A stretch of 64,000 nt of DNA from Notolepis coatsorum. Its lineage: Eukaryota > Chordata > Actinopteri > Aulopiformes > Paralepididae. The notes below the pieces were generated by a model, which saw only the letters and a list, made by a program, of their open reading frames with translations, did not search any database and had not been told where the DNA came from. A program made the position numbers and the translations under genes. This document shows positions 10,893 to 23,308 of the stretch, one piece after another; positions within the stretch are counted from its first letter, which is position 1; the number at the start of each line of letters is the position of its first letter. The DNA is taken from positions 98,453,674-98,517,673 of the forward strand of contig OZ020598.1 in the NCBI GenBank assembly GCA_963971535.1. Direction: 5' to 3'.

Positions 10893-11842
10893 TTAACACA
10901 TTGACCGCCAAAAACGGCTTACGACGGGTTTGCTAGCCATGCGAATTCTGCCAGACCACGCTGTACGACGTTATTGAGATCATATTTAATTTTTTCGCCA
11001 TGGCATTCATAATTCCGCCACCCAGCCTCTGGTGATACAGTGGGAGCCTGCACAACAGTGCAACGCCTCAATACCGCCGCCTGGTGGATGATCGGGCGAG
11101 TTACAACCGGAAGTGGATCTGGTGATCTCGGTGCATCTGGGAAATCCATCCGGCAGTCACATATCGTTGCGGGACTACAGACACACACTGGCGTGCATAT
11201 GGATCGCTGCCATAACTCAATAATCGATATGATTTGGGCGTTTATTGCGCCATACAAACCGGAAATGGATCTAGTCGATCAACGTCAAATAAGTGGGATC
11301 TTTTTCCTCCAGTCTCATCGGCGAACGGTAAGAGGACAGTAATGTTACTTTCAGCTTGATTGTTTATTCTTTTCACTGCAAACCGATCAGATCAATATAT
11401 CACCCATACTACATAAAGCATTTACTGACGATCACGGAATTATAAACGACCCCCCCCTTTCATCCGCGCATGATGAATCATAACATATACGATCATGTAC
11501 AGTTTAATTTTTTAATATAGCGTGTATCTGCAATAAACGGCAGTTGATAATCTATATATGCGTTTATGCCTATAACTCACGTTCTATGAATTACTGCAGA
11601 AAACGATAAAAACATACTTATATTCTAGAAGGTATTTTTGGAAGAATCTATAAATGAAAAAGTATAACGTTCCTACATCCTGAACGATAGATAATCGATG
11701 TTGAATGGGCCATAGTAATGTCAATTTAGCAATACAATTAAAAAAGTTATAGCCCTGCAAAGATGGTGAACATCTCCATAGGCTTAGACTGGTGGCAGTT
11801 AGCCTACATTGATGGATAGAAGCGTGGCAGGGAATGTGTTAA
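10893..11842. mobile_element. piggyBac-like non-autonomous element (family 1)
   Basis: The ends are TTAA-CACATTGACCGCCA and, at the right, TGGCAGGGAATGTG-TTAA. TTAA targets with a CAC(A/T)TTG inverted end fit piggyBac-like transposons. The interior matches the family at 31269-32228 in the same orientation and those at 14104 and 17261 in reverse. No transposase ORF is present. Confidence 0.78.
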
Positions 11843-12800
11843 GTAACATCTCTAATAAAAATGACAGGTGACAAAAAAAAATTGGCTCAAGTGAAAAAGT
11901 AAAGTGGTAAAGGTAGAAACATTTGCATGTTCTTGGTATCTAGGGACATCTATGAACCTCAGTGAATGTATTCCCAGTGTCAGAAATATTGTGTGTATTA
12001 CTAGGGTTGCTAAATTTGTGATGAAACAAAGGAGAATATGAATTCTGATTTTTCTTTGCATCTTTGACAGTGAATAACACCATGCTAAAAATTACCAGAC
12101 ATGAAGCTCGTTCAGTACCTTTTTGAGATCACGTGTACAAAAGATCTAAGCAAATGAATACATGGAAGTATGATTAAACAGAAGGTTTTGTAGATGCAGT
12201 ACTGAATTCTGCCATCCGGACACATTATTATAGAATATCAGGCTATATCAATTACCTTATTATAGCCATGTTGCATATCTATGGATCGGGACAAATCTAA
12301 TCTTTCCAATGGTAGAGTTCAATCTGAATTTAGTATCACAAGAACCGTGAATGAAATCTATAAATAATAAACGTATGGCCATCGCCATTTTTTGGATAGG
12401 TTTTTCAACTCGGATTGTTGCTAAACTTTCACAGAAAGTAGATACAATAACTGCGCTCCAATATATGCCAATTACGTTCAATTTTGTGATAGATAATCCC
12501 GAGAAATAAGATAAATAAAAAACAAAATGGCGATCGCTGCAATTTATAGCACGATAATCGCCTGTAAACAAATACATTTCACAACCATCTCTCATTTCTA
12601 CGCTTCAAAATTATATTTCCCAGTCTAAATGAGAGATAATTCATACGTATTATGAAAGCCAAGGTGTTGTTTTATTAGAATCTGTTAAAAGCCCAAAACG
12701 GACACAAATCCGTCATTTGAGATAAAAAGGCATTATATGTAGATTTGACTTCCGACTGATTCTGTGAGAGCACGAGCCGGTCTGCCACATAACACATTAT
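11843..12800. repeat. Repeat related to the TTAA element at 49011-51564
   Basis: From about 11925 to 12360 this stretch matches 49090-49480 plus 50930-50990, the two halves of an element that elsewhere is split by a solo LTR. The copy here is uninterrupted and shows the pre-insertion arrangement. Its own boundaries are not sharp. A 111-codon minus ORF at 12260-12595 has no recognisable domain and is probably chance. Confidence 0.55.
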
Positions 12801-12947
12801 TTACTATATATATTTACTGTTTTCTAGCTGATGGAGCTGATGAATCTTCAGCCAACGTTAGCTGTCCCTGTCTCAGGGATGTCTCGGGATGTCAAGTTCA
12901 ACAGTCTGAGGCGACGTAGTAACACAGAAAGATTCCAGCAGCTCGCG

Positions 12948-13058
12948 GGCTGGCTCGTGCGAGACTATGCCCTTATTTGGAATGTTCTTTTGTGGGCTGG
13001 CTCGTGCGAGACTATGCCCTTATTTGGAATGTTCTTTCGCGGGCTGGCTCGTGCGAGA
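12948..13058. repeat. Tandem duplication, about 50-bp unit
   Basis: The phrase GGGCTGGCTCGTGCGAGA occurs three times, joined by near-identical spacers (ACTATGCCCTTATTTGGAAT). This gives about two and a half units. Confidence 0.8.
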
Positions 13059-13070
13059 TAATACAGACAG

Positions 13071-13132
13071 TATTCGGAAAAGTACCTGTCTGACGACATA
13101 ACGGAAATAATGAATGACATGGAAACTGAACG
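13071..13132 (+). other. Candidate host exon (first of three with compatible phase)
   Basis: The segment follows an AG (ACAGACAG) and is followed by GT (GGTAATGTC). It reads open with an acidic sequence ending NDMETER. Its end phase matches the next candidate at 15084. I do not recognise the protein. This is a splice-pattern inference only, and the tandem duplication immediately upstream makes the 5' boundary uncertain. Confidence 0.3.
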
Positions 13133-13261
13133 GTAATGTCTTATGGGTTATGGCCTAACTGGCTGGATACTTGACATTTCCGAGATTTATTACCTCGAAT
13201 ATCAAGTTATGTTAATATTATTGTCGACATTGCTGAGATTTTCAACAAGTATATCCAACTG

Positions 13262-14049
13262 TTAACACTATGGCGACCGCAGTCTTGCAGCGGACAAGAG
13301 GATTGTAAACAAACCGATGTACTTTCTAAGATATATATATATATATATCATTTATAGTATTGCTTTCCTTCAGTAGGCTGCAAAAAAGGCTAAACGTTGG
13401 CGCCGTTATATCAAACGCCATTTCTGCTGTATATATACTAATGAAATAAAACAAACTGCGTAGCATCCGGACTATTACAGAGCATCTATGGATGAAATGG
13501 GGGCGGCGGGGAACGCCGATCAGTATTATTGATTAGCAATAGAGTGTGCGTTCAGGTAGCCAATGTCAGTAGTCTATCACGTTAGGTTATAAAACAATGT
13601 CCAATCCAGCTGTAATTTGGGGTAATATTATCCTACCGTCAGGCCATGTGATCGCCGGCAGCATTTCCTCATTAGTCATCGGATTCTGGTAGATCGATAT
13701 GAACATTGGCTAATCATAAATCCCATTATTCCACGCTGAAAAATACGTTTGGCAAGCTGATCAAAGATGGAGGGTCTTCGTTTGGAATCAAGGCTCTATG
13801 ATCCGCCCACAGGACTGTAAAAGCATTTTTTTTTTATCCCCTCAATGATACTGCAGTGGAGCGATGGCGCCCTTAAGCGGATCTGGCCGGTACTGCATGT
13901 TTCGAAAATCAAATATGTGGAAAGATCTTGCAAGTGGATCGGGGACCTAATAAGCGTTATAAATATGGAATAAAACAATAACAACTCGTGGACCAGAACG
14001 CATAGAATCGAAACACGTATATACTCGTGAACGGACGCCATAGTGTTAA
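13262..14049. mobile_element. piggyBac-like non-autonomous element (family 3)
   Basis: The ends are TTAA-CACTATGGCG and CGCCATAGTG-TTAA. The interior matches 16505-17090 in reverse orientation, including the AGATCGATATG and CATGTGATCGCCGGCAG blocks. A short TA repeat lies at about 13331-13348. No transposase is present. Confidence 0.85.
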
Positions 14050-14103
14050 TGTTGACTATGCCGTTAGTTGACTTTGCTAACGTTAGCTGTTTCTGCAATA
14101 ACG

Positions 14104-14976
14104 TTAACACTTTGATTGCCTAAGGCTAAATTCATGATATACCATAGGTTGCCAGCTCTATTTGTCTATGGATAAGTACCCCTTCTTTGCAGGGCTATAA
14201 CTTTTTAAATTCTATTGCTAAATTGCCATTATTATGGCCCATTCAAAGTCCTATATGTATTGTTCATTGTGTAGCAACGTTAAACTTTTTCATTCACATA
14301 TTCATAGTAAAATATGGTCTAATGTATAAGTATGTTTTCATCTCTTTCTGCAGCTTTCTCCAGAACGTGATCTATAGCCCCAAATGCATTATATTGATGA
14401 TGAAATACAGCGGGGGATCGTTTATAATTCCGTGGGCAGCGTTATATCATTCATCTAGTGTGGGTCATATGTTCATCAGAGCAGTTTATATCGAACACGT
14501 TAAAAAATAACGCTGAATCTTACCGTATCTTCCTCGCGCCGTTGGACGATCAGCGTGGTGTAGACCGTTTTCGATTATGGGATGTTTATCCAGATTAACC
14601 ATTTTCAGGTTGTATAATACTATATACGTCCAAATAACGTTGTTTATTGAGTTAGGGCGAGCGATTGATCATCCAGTGTGTTGAGATGGAGTCCGGCTAC
14701 CGATCGCGAGTGCCCGGAGCACATAGGATGAGCACTTCCTGTTTGGCGAGCCCCTCCCTCTTGGCCGATCTGCCGATCGGCCACCAGATGGCGCTCTCGA
14801 ACCGTTAAACAGTTGATGGGAGCTCACCAGTACATCTCAGGGCTCCGGAAAGAAAATATGATTTCGATCACAGATTTTTGAAATATTGATATCAAAGACG
14901 AGTTACGGCGTCTTCGGCAACTTGAGCATGGCGGGGAAGGACGCCTAAAAACGTCTTCCGGCAGCCAAACTGTTAA
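14104..14976. mobile_element. piggyBac-like non-autonomous element (family 1), uninterrupted
   Basis: The ends are TTAA-CACTTTGATTGCC and GGCAGCCAAACTG-TTAA. It is the same family and orientation as 17261-19560. It serves as the empty-site reference there, because its TATAATAC at about 14615-14625 is not interrupted. Confidence 0.85.
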
Positions 14977-15083
14977 CGTATTTAATAATTTTACGTTATT
15001 ATTATTGTATTATTATTATTGTACATTGTACGTTATTGTTTTTGTAATGTTATCTAACGAATGTGTGTGTGTGGGTCTGTTAG

Positions 15084-15145
15084 GGAGAATTACAGAGGCC
15101 TATCAGCAGAGGACTTGAGGACCACTCTGGCAGAGGCTTTGCATG
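15084..15145 (+). other. Candidate host exon (second of three)
   Basis: A T/G-rich tract ending in TTAG precedes it and GTAAT follows. With the two bases carried from 13132 it reads ENYRGLSAEDLRTTLAEALH, with no stop. The length of 62 nt and the phases at both ends agree with the flanking candidates. Protein identity is unknown. Confidence 0.35.
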
Positions 15146-16504
15146 GTAATTACAAACTATTTTATTATTTTATTTGTATATCCTAGGAATAGCTATATAA
15201 CCTAGGATTTGGTGAAAATACCAAAATAATGTTCCAGCTGTTTTGGGATTTGTCTGTTTTGGGATTTGTCTGATTCACATCCACCTATGACCACAAAGCT
15301 TTATAGATCAAAAAGTAAATGGGCAGGATCTGCTGGAATTTGAACATGGTGTCATGGTTTTTGCCTTATTTCACCTTTCTGTGAGTGATAGCTGTCAATC
15401 CCTGTTCCCTGTGGTTAATTGCCCCATGGGTCGGCAGGTGTGTGGGCTTGATTGCACCTGATGCAGTGCAGCTGTGCCTATGGCCATGTAGAGTCTATTT
15501 AAGTTTGGAGATCGCAGTGTCAACTGCTTTTTCATTTTCTTGTGCTGGCTATACTTTTGGTCAGGCTTCTTATATTTAAGTGTAGTGCTGCCCTATTCAG
15601 CATTTAGCCTTTTGTAGCTATACTCGTTTTCGTCTACTGGCTTAGTTTACACTTTATTTTATAAAGGCTGAGTCCTTTATGGTAGTGTTTTCTTTTGTTC
15701 TTTTGGAACTGCCCTTTGCACATAAACTCCCTTGGTGGAGGTTTATTGTTTTATGTTTGCAATATAAACTCTGTTTTTAGGAGTTGCCTTTGTGGCTTAT
15801 TTATTTTCTCTACAATACCTCTTTAATGAGTGTCCTGTTTTTTTGGACATTACTTATTTTCTTGAATACTCACTTTGAGGCTTCCACCTGTAAAGGTTGT
15901 TTTGTGTTGTTTATTTTCCCCCTTCTCCTAAAAGGTCTCCTAATATGGGCATACCTTGACACATACAAGTGCGCACGCCAATTGCGTGAACACTTAAGGC
16001 AACTAACATGTGCTTCCGCATTGCTCTGATTGGCCAGCGCTCTCCTTCGTGAATCCCAGCAGCTCTTATGCACCGAGCGTAGAACGAAAACAGAAAGCCG
16101 CCATCTTTGATTTCATTTGCAGCAGGAACGCAGCAGGAACAAGTGCAATAAACAAAAAAGGATACAGTCACTGTGTATTCTGCCTCATTTCATTCTGCCT
16201 CATTTATTGGAGTATTCTGCCTCATTTATTGATGAATAGGAAGTACTTGAGGTTGTTGTTAAATACGTGTGTTTTAATAAACAGTATAACTGTAAAAGTA
16301 ATGTTGAATTGTCGTGTCGCTAAACTAGACAAAGAGGTTTGAAAATACGAGCGTCTTGGCGTGTAATGACTAGCGATGAATTATGTGTTTTAAATATGTT
16401 GCGATTGTTGTTAAAAACTGAGGGATACTAGCTAAGGTGTGGGGGAGTTGGTGTATATAAGTTGATTGCTTTAAAAACTGAGAGAAATGTTGTATTTACG
16501 CTGT
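15146..16504. other. Non-coding stretch with short repeats
   Basis: No convincing gene is seen. A short direct repeat (ATTCTGCCTCATTTATTG-like, about 16177-16232) occurs three times. The block at about 15999-16035 (GCAACTAACATGTGCTTCCG) recurs inverted at about 20872-20910, so it is part of a dispersed repeat. Confidence 0.5.
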
Positions 16505-17090
16505 TTAACACTATGCCGTCCGAGAACGAGTATATACGTGTTTCGAAAAAGAGCGTTGTGGACCAGAGCTACGAGTATATACGTGACGAGTTATTGTTTT
16601 ATGCCATATTTATAGCGCTTCTCAGGTACCCGATCCACTACCAGCATCTTTTCAGATATTTGATTTTCGAAACATGCAGTACCGGCCAAACCCGCTTAGG
16701 GGCGCCATCGCTCCACTGCAGTATCATTGTGAATAAAAAAAAAAAAAAAAAAAAAAAAGTTCTGTGGGCGGATCATAGTTCCTTGATCCCAGCCGAACAT
16801 CCTCCATCTTGGATCAGCTTGGCGAGCGTTTTTTTCAGCGTGGAATAATGGGATTTATGATTAGCCAATGTGCATATCGATCTACCAGAATCCGATGACT
16901 GGTGAGGAAATGCTGCCGGCGATCACATGGCCTGACGGTAGGATAATATTACCCCAAATTACAGCTGGATTGGACAGATAGCAATACTATAAATGATATA
17001 TAAAGCTCTTAGAAAGTAGATCGGTTTGTTTACTTTCTGCTGTCCTCTGAAGCCTAAATCGCCGGGCCGCGCCGGTCGTCATAGTGTTAA
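16505..17090. mobile_element. piggyBac-like non-autonomous element (family 3), reverse copy
   Basis: The ends are TTAA-CACTATGCCG and GGTCGTCATAGTG-TTAA. It is inverted relative to 13262-14049 and about 200 bp shorter. It contains an A-run at about 16736-16758. The 128-codon plus ORF starting at 16462 that crosses its boundary is not a gene. Confidence 0.82.
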
Positions 17091-17260
17091 AACGGGGTGA
17101 TGGGGGAAAATCTTTGGTTTTAGCTTAACGTATGGGGTGGAGTTCAATTCGCGAGCGGGTAAGAGGCCTACGTAATGTTTAAAGAACAAGATTTAAGGTT
17201 ATGTGGAATTTACAAATATAGATGTGAAGAAAGATTTTGAAAAGATGTTTTAATTTGCTG

Positions 17261-19560
17261 TTAACACTTTGATCGCCATGGTTAAATTCATAATTTACCA
17301 TCCCTAGCCAGCTCTATTTGTCTATGGAGAAGTTCCCCTTCTTTGCAGGGCTATAACTTTTTTAATTCTATTGCTAAATTGGCATTATTATGGCCCATTC
17401 AATGTCCTATATCCATTGTTCAGGGTGTAGCAACGTTATACTTTTTCATTCACATATTCATACTAAAATATGGTCTAAAGTATAAGTATGTTTTTATCGT
17501 TTTCTGCAGCTTTCTCCAGAACTTGATTTATAGCCCCAAATGCATTATATTGATGATCAAATACAGTTTGGTAGCGATCGGTGCCAGATGAAAAATTTCA
17601 ACTGGAGGTACTTCTAGAAGTTACTACGTATCATCTGATATTGACCGGATGGGCGGGGGGTCGTTTATAATTCCGTGGGCAACGTTATATCATTTGTCTA
17701 GTGTGGGTCATATGGTCATCAGAGCAGTTTATATGGAACACGTTAGAAAATAACGTTGAAACTCACCGTATCTTCCTCGCGCCGTTGGACGATCAGCTTG
17801 GAGTAGACAGTTTTCGATTATGGGATGTTGATTTAGATGAACCATTTCCAGGTTGTATAATACTAGGGGTGCACCGATATATCGGTCGGGTATCGGTATC
17901 GGCCGATAAGTGCCTTGTTGAATGCTATCGGCCTATCGGCCGATAAGCTCAAATGTGCCGATAGCAGTCGCCGATAAATAACCATCAATTTTTGTAGCGT
18001 CAAAAGGCAAAAAAATTAAAAGTTCACTCGCGACCTACCTGCACAACGCCCGCCGTCCCCCACACACAAGCTACTGCATCAAAGTTACTTTATGATTAAC
18101 AAGGCATTCGTTTTGTGGCATTAACGTTATATAGTTAGTGTTACACGGACAATAACATCAGCATATTATTATTACCCATAGCAGCAAGGCATTACTCCGA
18201 GTCCGTTCATTAGCTACCGGGAGATGCAAGACTAACGTTACTGGTGAAAATGTGATTTGCGTTGGAATACTCCTTTGCCAACTTGCTGTACTTTGCTTGC
18301 AGGTCTGCAGCCATTATTGCTGGATTATGAATAGCCCAAACTTTAGCCAAGGTAACGTTATGGCTAAACCTTTAACAATAGTTAACGCTAGCTTTCGGTT
18401 AGCTGTTCAATGCTATTAATAACACAACTCCCTGTCAACACCCTCTCTCGGGAAGATGGCATTTAAGAAAGTATCTGCTGTTAAAATGACACAAACATTT
18501 GTTTTGTGGCATTAACGTTATATAGTTAGTGTTACACGTTCAATAACAAGCATATTATTTACCCGAAGATAGCAGTAAACAAGGCATTACTCCGTTAGTC
18601 CGTTCATAGCTGAGTTCCATTCCGTTGCTCATTCCGTACCAAACTACCCATTCTGCAATCTGTTAATAAAGTTTTCAACCAGACAAATGTATAGAAAGGC
18701 TTTGTTTTATTATAACATTTGTTGCAGTAAAATCATTATGTCTCATTTGGTCATGCTGTGGAGCGCTGGTCGGCGGGCCGGGCAGCTAACGTATTCGCTC
18801 TCGCAAACAGAACAATGGCGGCATGCCCGAAAGTAGAAAATGAATAAACGCTTGCCGATTGGTGGTAAGGACAGCAGGAGGTGGGTGCTAGCGGTGTGGC
18901 GTAATTGGCCGAATCGACTGTCAATCAAAATGGTTCCATTGCATTGGTTGAAAGCTCTGGTTGAGAGAATAGTATCCCGCTGCAGGCCGCCAGACGATAC
19001 TGGGAGAGAGATAGTGATACCATAAACATATTTCTTGATGTTTCCTTTTTTTAAGTAAGTAAAGAGGCCTACAAATACAAACATACACATACAAATATAC
19101 AGTAGTTTCATTAAAAAAAAATTTAAATACATTTTTTTTTTTTTTTATTACAAATACTTATATACAAATATCGGTATCGGTATCGGCCGATAGTGTTAGT
19201 TGAACAATCGGTATCGGTGGCCAATTTTCATATCGGTGCATCCCTATATAATACTATATACGTCCAAATAACGTTGTTTATTGAGTTAGGGCGAGCGATT
19301 GATTATCCAGTGTGTTGAGATGGAGTCCGGCTAACGATCGCGAGTGCCCGGACGAAATATGGATGAGCACTTCCTGTTTGGCGCGTCACTTCCTGTTGGC
19401 CGATCTGCCGATCGGTACATCTCATGTCTCCGGAGGAGAAATATGATTTCGATCACAGATTTTTGAAATATTGATATCAAAGACAAGTTACGGCGTCTTC
19501 GGCAGAATGAGCATGGCGAGCAAAGACGAGTTACGGCGTTCCCGGCGATTAAAGTGTTAA
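17261..19560. mobile_element. piggyBac-like non-autonomous element (family 1) split by a hAT
   Basis: The ends are TTAA-CACTTTGATCGCC and GGCGATTAAAGTG-TTAA. The outer parts (17261-17863 and 19255-19560) align with 14104-14976. The extra length is the hAT element at 17864-19246. Confidence 0.87.
17864..19246. mobile_element. hAT-like element (TAGGGGTGCACCGATA ends)
   Basis: The termini TAGGGGTGCACCGATA and TATCGGTGCATCCCTA are flanked by perfect 8-bp TATAATAC duplications (17856-17863 and 19247-19254). Subterminal repeats of a CGGTATCGGCCGATA type are present at both ends. At 1383 bp without a transposase ORF it is non-autonomous. An internal block (ATTAACGTTATATAGTTAGTG) is present twice, near 18120 and 18512. 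Confidence 0.93.
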
Positions 19561-19603
19561 TTTAGATAAGTTGCCGGTGAGGTAACGTTAGAGTGACGCG
19601 GTG

Positions 19604-19620
19604 GGGGGGGGGGGGGGGGG
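19604..19620. repeat. Poly-G run
   Basis: A homopolymer G tract lies between two TTAA elements. Its length should be treated as unreliable. Confidence 0.8.
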
Positions 19621-19718
19621 CACTGTACACTGTACATTTGCTGCTCAAGTGCAACATCCCTATATACTATACTCATGTACCATGTTCTACAGTAAGTGGG
19701 GAGTGTAAACATTTATAG

Positions 19719-20364
19719 TTAACACTTTCTATGCCACTCACGAGTTTTCTCTGAATTATTAATATCTCGTTGAAAGCCACTCTTTTTTTTTAGCGATCTG
19801 AAATCAGGAATTGGAATATACCAGTTGGATACCATCTGATGTCAGGTAAGGAATCTATGTTATCAGTGTTAGGATAATCAGGCTCATTTTGATGAAGATA
19901 TAAGCTGTTTTGTGAAATGTCCTCTATCGGTTTCACTGTAAAAATCCAAGAGGAAATGAACACGGCGATTATCCGTGCGCGGCTCTAATGGGCGTGCGTG
20001 TACGTATAATATTGATCATCTAGCGTTTATTTGAAAACGATTCATAAATAGGCCGACAAATATCAACGTTCTGGAATATTCCAGTAAAAGACGATTATCA
20101 TAGAATGGCCCAGAATGGACTGTTTTTTACCTCAAAACGGGTGCTTTTCAAAATGCTCTCAAACGGAAATGAAGCGATAAAAAACCAATCTGCCTTGACA
20201 GCACTGACTGGAAAAGGATTCTTTGATAAGCGACGGGCAGATTAGACACATAATTAGACACATAATTTAAAACGTAGATTAGGCGATATTAACGATAACA
20301 TTAAAGTGGATGGTGGCATTCAAGCGCTAACTCTGGCGCCACCTCGTGGCACTGAAAGTGTTAA
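19719..20364. mobile_element. piggyBac-like non-autonomous element (family 2), short copy
   Basis: The ends are TTAA-CACTTTCTATGCCACTCACG and GTGGCACTGAAAGTG-TTAA. The interior matches 33081-34010 but lacks part of the left half. Confidence 0.85.
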
Positions 20365-21272
20365 AGACAGTAGAGCTTGAGAACTTTTCGATAGGGCTTT
20401 GATTCAAACCGGTGCATGATATGGGGTTCTATATGTAGAACATGGTACAGTAAGGCATGAGTGTAAACAGTGATGCAAACCCCCTCAATGTACAGTGATT
20501 CAACCCCCCTCAATGTACAGTTCCTGCACATTGATGCTTTATACTAGTGCAAGACAGTTTCGATAGGGCTTTGAATCAAACCCCCTCAATGTACAGTTTC
20601 TGACAGCTGGGCTGTGTTGCGAAATAACGTTATGAATAAAGCGCGAAATAACAGCATATAATGTTATGAATAAAACGTTATGTTATATAACGTTTATGAG
20701 TGAATCTGGTAGAGTGAATCTGGTAGTTGTCTGGTAGAGTGAATCGCGTTGGTAGTTGTTTTGATAAATATGTACATTCCCATTTCCGCGAGTAGGTCGC
20801 TTAACATTACAAGGCTCGCTTGCGTTACCGGCGTGCGGGCGAAAACGAGCGTAGCATCACGTGGGGTCAGTGGGCCAATCAGAGCAATGCGGAAGCACAT
20901 GTTAGTTGCTTAAAGTGTTCACACGAGCCAATTAGCGAGCGCGAGCCGGTCTGCCACTATATAAGAAATCGAATATAATCGAATTATTCTGAAGTTGAAA
21001 GAAATTATACTTATGACATTACATTAACATTCCACGATAAGCAATGTATGACTTCAGTAAAACGTCATTGTACTGGATATTTAAAATGTGTTTATCGTCT
21101 TCCTGAATGAGCCATATGGGTGTGGTCCAAATCCACTTAAATGACTCAATCTTGCCATTGAATAAATAGGCCGGTCCTCCTGAAGTTCAAATGGTTTTGA
21201 TTGATTGATTGAAAATGTTATTAACATATTGCAGAATGGGTACAATACAGTACAGCTCAATACACACAATTG
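20365..21272. other. Non-coding, short tandem motifs
   Basis: A CCCCCTCAATGTACAGT motif occurs three times between about 20480 and 20600. The right end (about 21200-21272) begins a repeat that continues beyond the TTAA element at 23309. No gene is supported. Confidence 0.5.
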
Positions 21273-21705
21273 TTAACACTTTGGATGCCCAACCCGAGTT
21301 TTCTCGGGTTTACCCCCCGCGGGTTGAATGCCCATAACGAGAATATTCATTTTTTTCTCGTTCTTTTTTTATTAGTGATCTGAATTCATATTTCATCAAC
21401 CGAGTCTACCGTTGGAAAATCAGCCACCCCAGGCGCTCAGATGTGAAAATAGCGCCCCCTATCGTCTCCCAGATGGTAATTCACCCTTTTGGATTGGACT
21501 CAATGAAAATGAATGAGAAAAAAAGACCCGGACTCCACATTTTACTTCTCACTCATGTAACCGGGGTCGATCAGCTTCATGCTGGACCCTCAGAGCAGCG
21601 GGGATTATGTGTTTTTACTGTATCAATGTGGTGGATCAATAAAAGGATCTATTTTTTCGAATGGCGATCAGGAATTGGAATAATCCATTTGGATACCATC
21701 TGATC

Positions 21706-22819
21706 TGTTATGGTTTGTAACCGACCCCAATCGCACAACACAAGACAGGTATGAGAGTAAGCCAAGAACAGGGCATTTATTGAATACAAACAAAAAGCGG
21801 CACTGTCCCTTTAAGGGAGAACACAAAATACTGGAAACAAGAATTAGGGAAAATTGGCACTGTGCCTTTAAGAGGCGAGCAGGCTAAGGGGCTAAGGCTA
21901 AAGGACAGGGCCAGGGCAAAGGACAGGGCAGGAACAGGGGCACTGGAGAGGGGGACAGGGACAGAGGCCCGGGGAGGCGGGCTGGAGACAGGGACAGAGA
22001 AAACAGGGTTAAGGCCTTGGACAGGGCGAGGACCAGAGCTGCTTACAGGGATGTAGTAGGAGCGCGCAAGCTAGACGTCTGGAATGGAGCGCGTCGGCTT
22101 GAAGAGCGCGCCGGCTCGGGGTCTGGAGTGGGGCGCGTCGGCTTGAAGAGCGCGCCGGCTCGGAGAGACGCATCCTCCCGTAGAGGATTAGGAAGCGATG
22201 CGCGTCTGGAGTAGTAGTGTTTGACGTCTGGAGTGGGGCGCGTCGGCTTGAAGAGCGCGCATCCCCCCATAGGATAGGGAGCGATGTGCGTCTGGAGTAG
22301 TAGCGCGCCAGCTAGACGTCTGGAGTGGGGCGCGTCGGCTTGAAGAGCGCGCATCCCCCCGTAGGATAGGGAGCGGTGTGCGTCTGGAGTAGTAGCGCGC
22401 CAGCTAGACGTCTGGAGTGGGGCGCGTCGGCTTGAAGAGCGCACCGGCTGTGTCCCACTCCAGGCAAACGGCGACAGGTGGCGATGGCTGGCACCTCGTC
22501 TCACGCCGGAGAAGAACCAGCATACAGATACAGATAAGATACGGATACGGAACGACCCGACCAGGACTGGAGGGGAAGTCCAGGTATTTAAAGCCCTCTG
22601 GGGCGCTAATTAGAACACACATCAGGTGCGTGATGGTAATTGATACTTGACTTAGAAGTGTGTGTTCGGCACGGACCAATCAACACAGAATCCTCACAGT
22701 ACCTTAAAGGAACGGAGCGAGGCAGGGAATGCAATACATCAACAAAGTACCTTAGAGGAACGGAGCGAGTGGGTGGGAAGACAGGGAATTAAAGGTCCAG
22801 GGAACAGGCGAACCTCACA
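21706..22819. repeat. Probable solo LTR with internal minisatellite
   Basis: The unit starts TGTTATGG and ends CTCACA (TG...CA) and is flanked by a 5-bp TGATC duplication (21701-21705 and 22820-22824). It interrupts a phrase that is continuous in the family-2 copies at 33081 and 39607. No internal retroelement sequence remains, as expected after LTR-LTR recombination. A TTTATT near 21777 would be a poly-A signal if the LTR is on the minus strand. Family not determined. Confidence 0.72.
22089..22450. repeat. GC-rich minisatellite, about 92-bp unit
   Basis: The core GCGCGTCGGCTTGAAGAGCG recurs near 22089, 22133, 22238, 22330 and 22422. The last three copies are spaced 92 bp apart. The open reading frames across it (up to 153 codons, minus strand) are products of the repeat and not genes. 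Confidence 0.88.
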
Positions 22820-23308
22820 TGATCTCAGGTAAGGAATCTATGTTACCAGTCTTAGGATAATCAGACCCCTTTTCACGGAGATATACGCTTTTTCTTTTTT
22901 TTGTGATATGGCTGTTTGACTCTAAGAGCGATCAGGAACTGAGAGAATGTTCAGCGCACGGCACTAGCGTGCACACGTACACATATACTATCGATAATCT
23001 AGCGTTTATTTGAAAACGATTCATAAATAGGCCAACAAATGACAACGTTCTAGAATATTACAGTACGGGGCGATTATCATGGAATCCTCTTTTTTTCCGT
23101 GAAAACGAGGGGTTTTCTAAATACTATGTAACGGAAATGAACCGATAAAAAAACAATCTGCTTCGACAATGTTGACTGGAAATAGGTAATTGATAATGCG
23201 ACGGGCAGATTAGACACATATATTAGGCGATATTAATGCTAACATTGAAGTGGATGTGGGCATTCAAGCACTAAATGTGCGCCCCCTGCTGGGCATTCAA
23301 AGTGTTAA

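Larger units (their letters stand above)
21273..23308. mobile_element. piggyBac-like non-autonomous element (family 2) split by a solo LTR
   Basis: The ends are TTAA-CACTTTGGATGCCC and GGGCATTCAAAGTG-TTAA. The outer parts match 33081-34010 and 39607-40532. The extra length is the LTR at 21706-22819. The target itself is a dispersed repeat whose unoccupied copy lies at about 23640-23720. Confidence 0.87.

Noticed and set aside
22043-22504. 153-codon minus ORF rich in Arg and Pro
   Set aside because: It spans the 92-bp GC-rich minisatellite; the open frame follows from the repeat.
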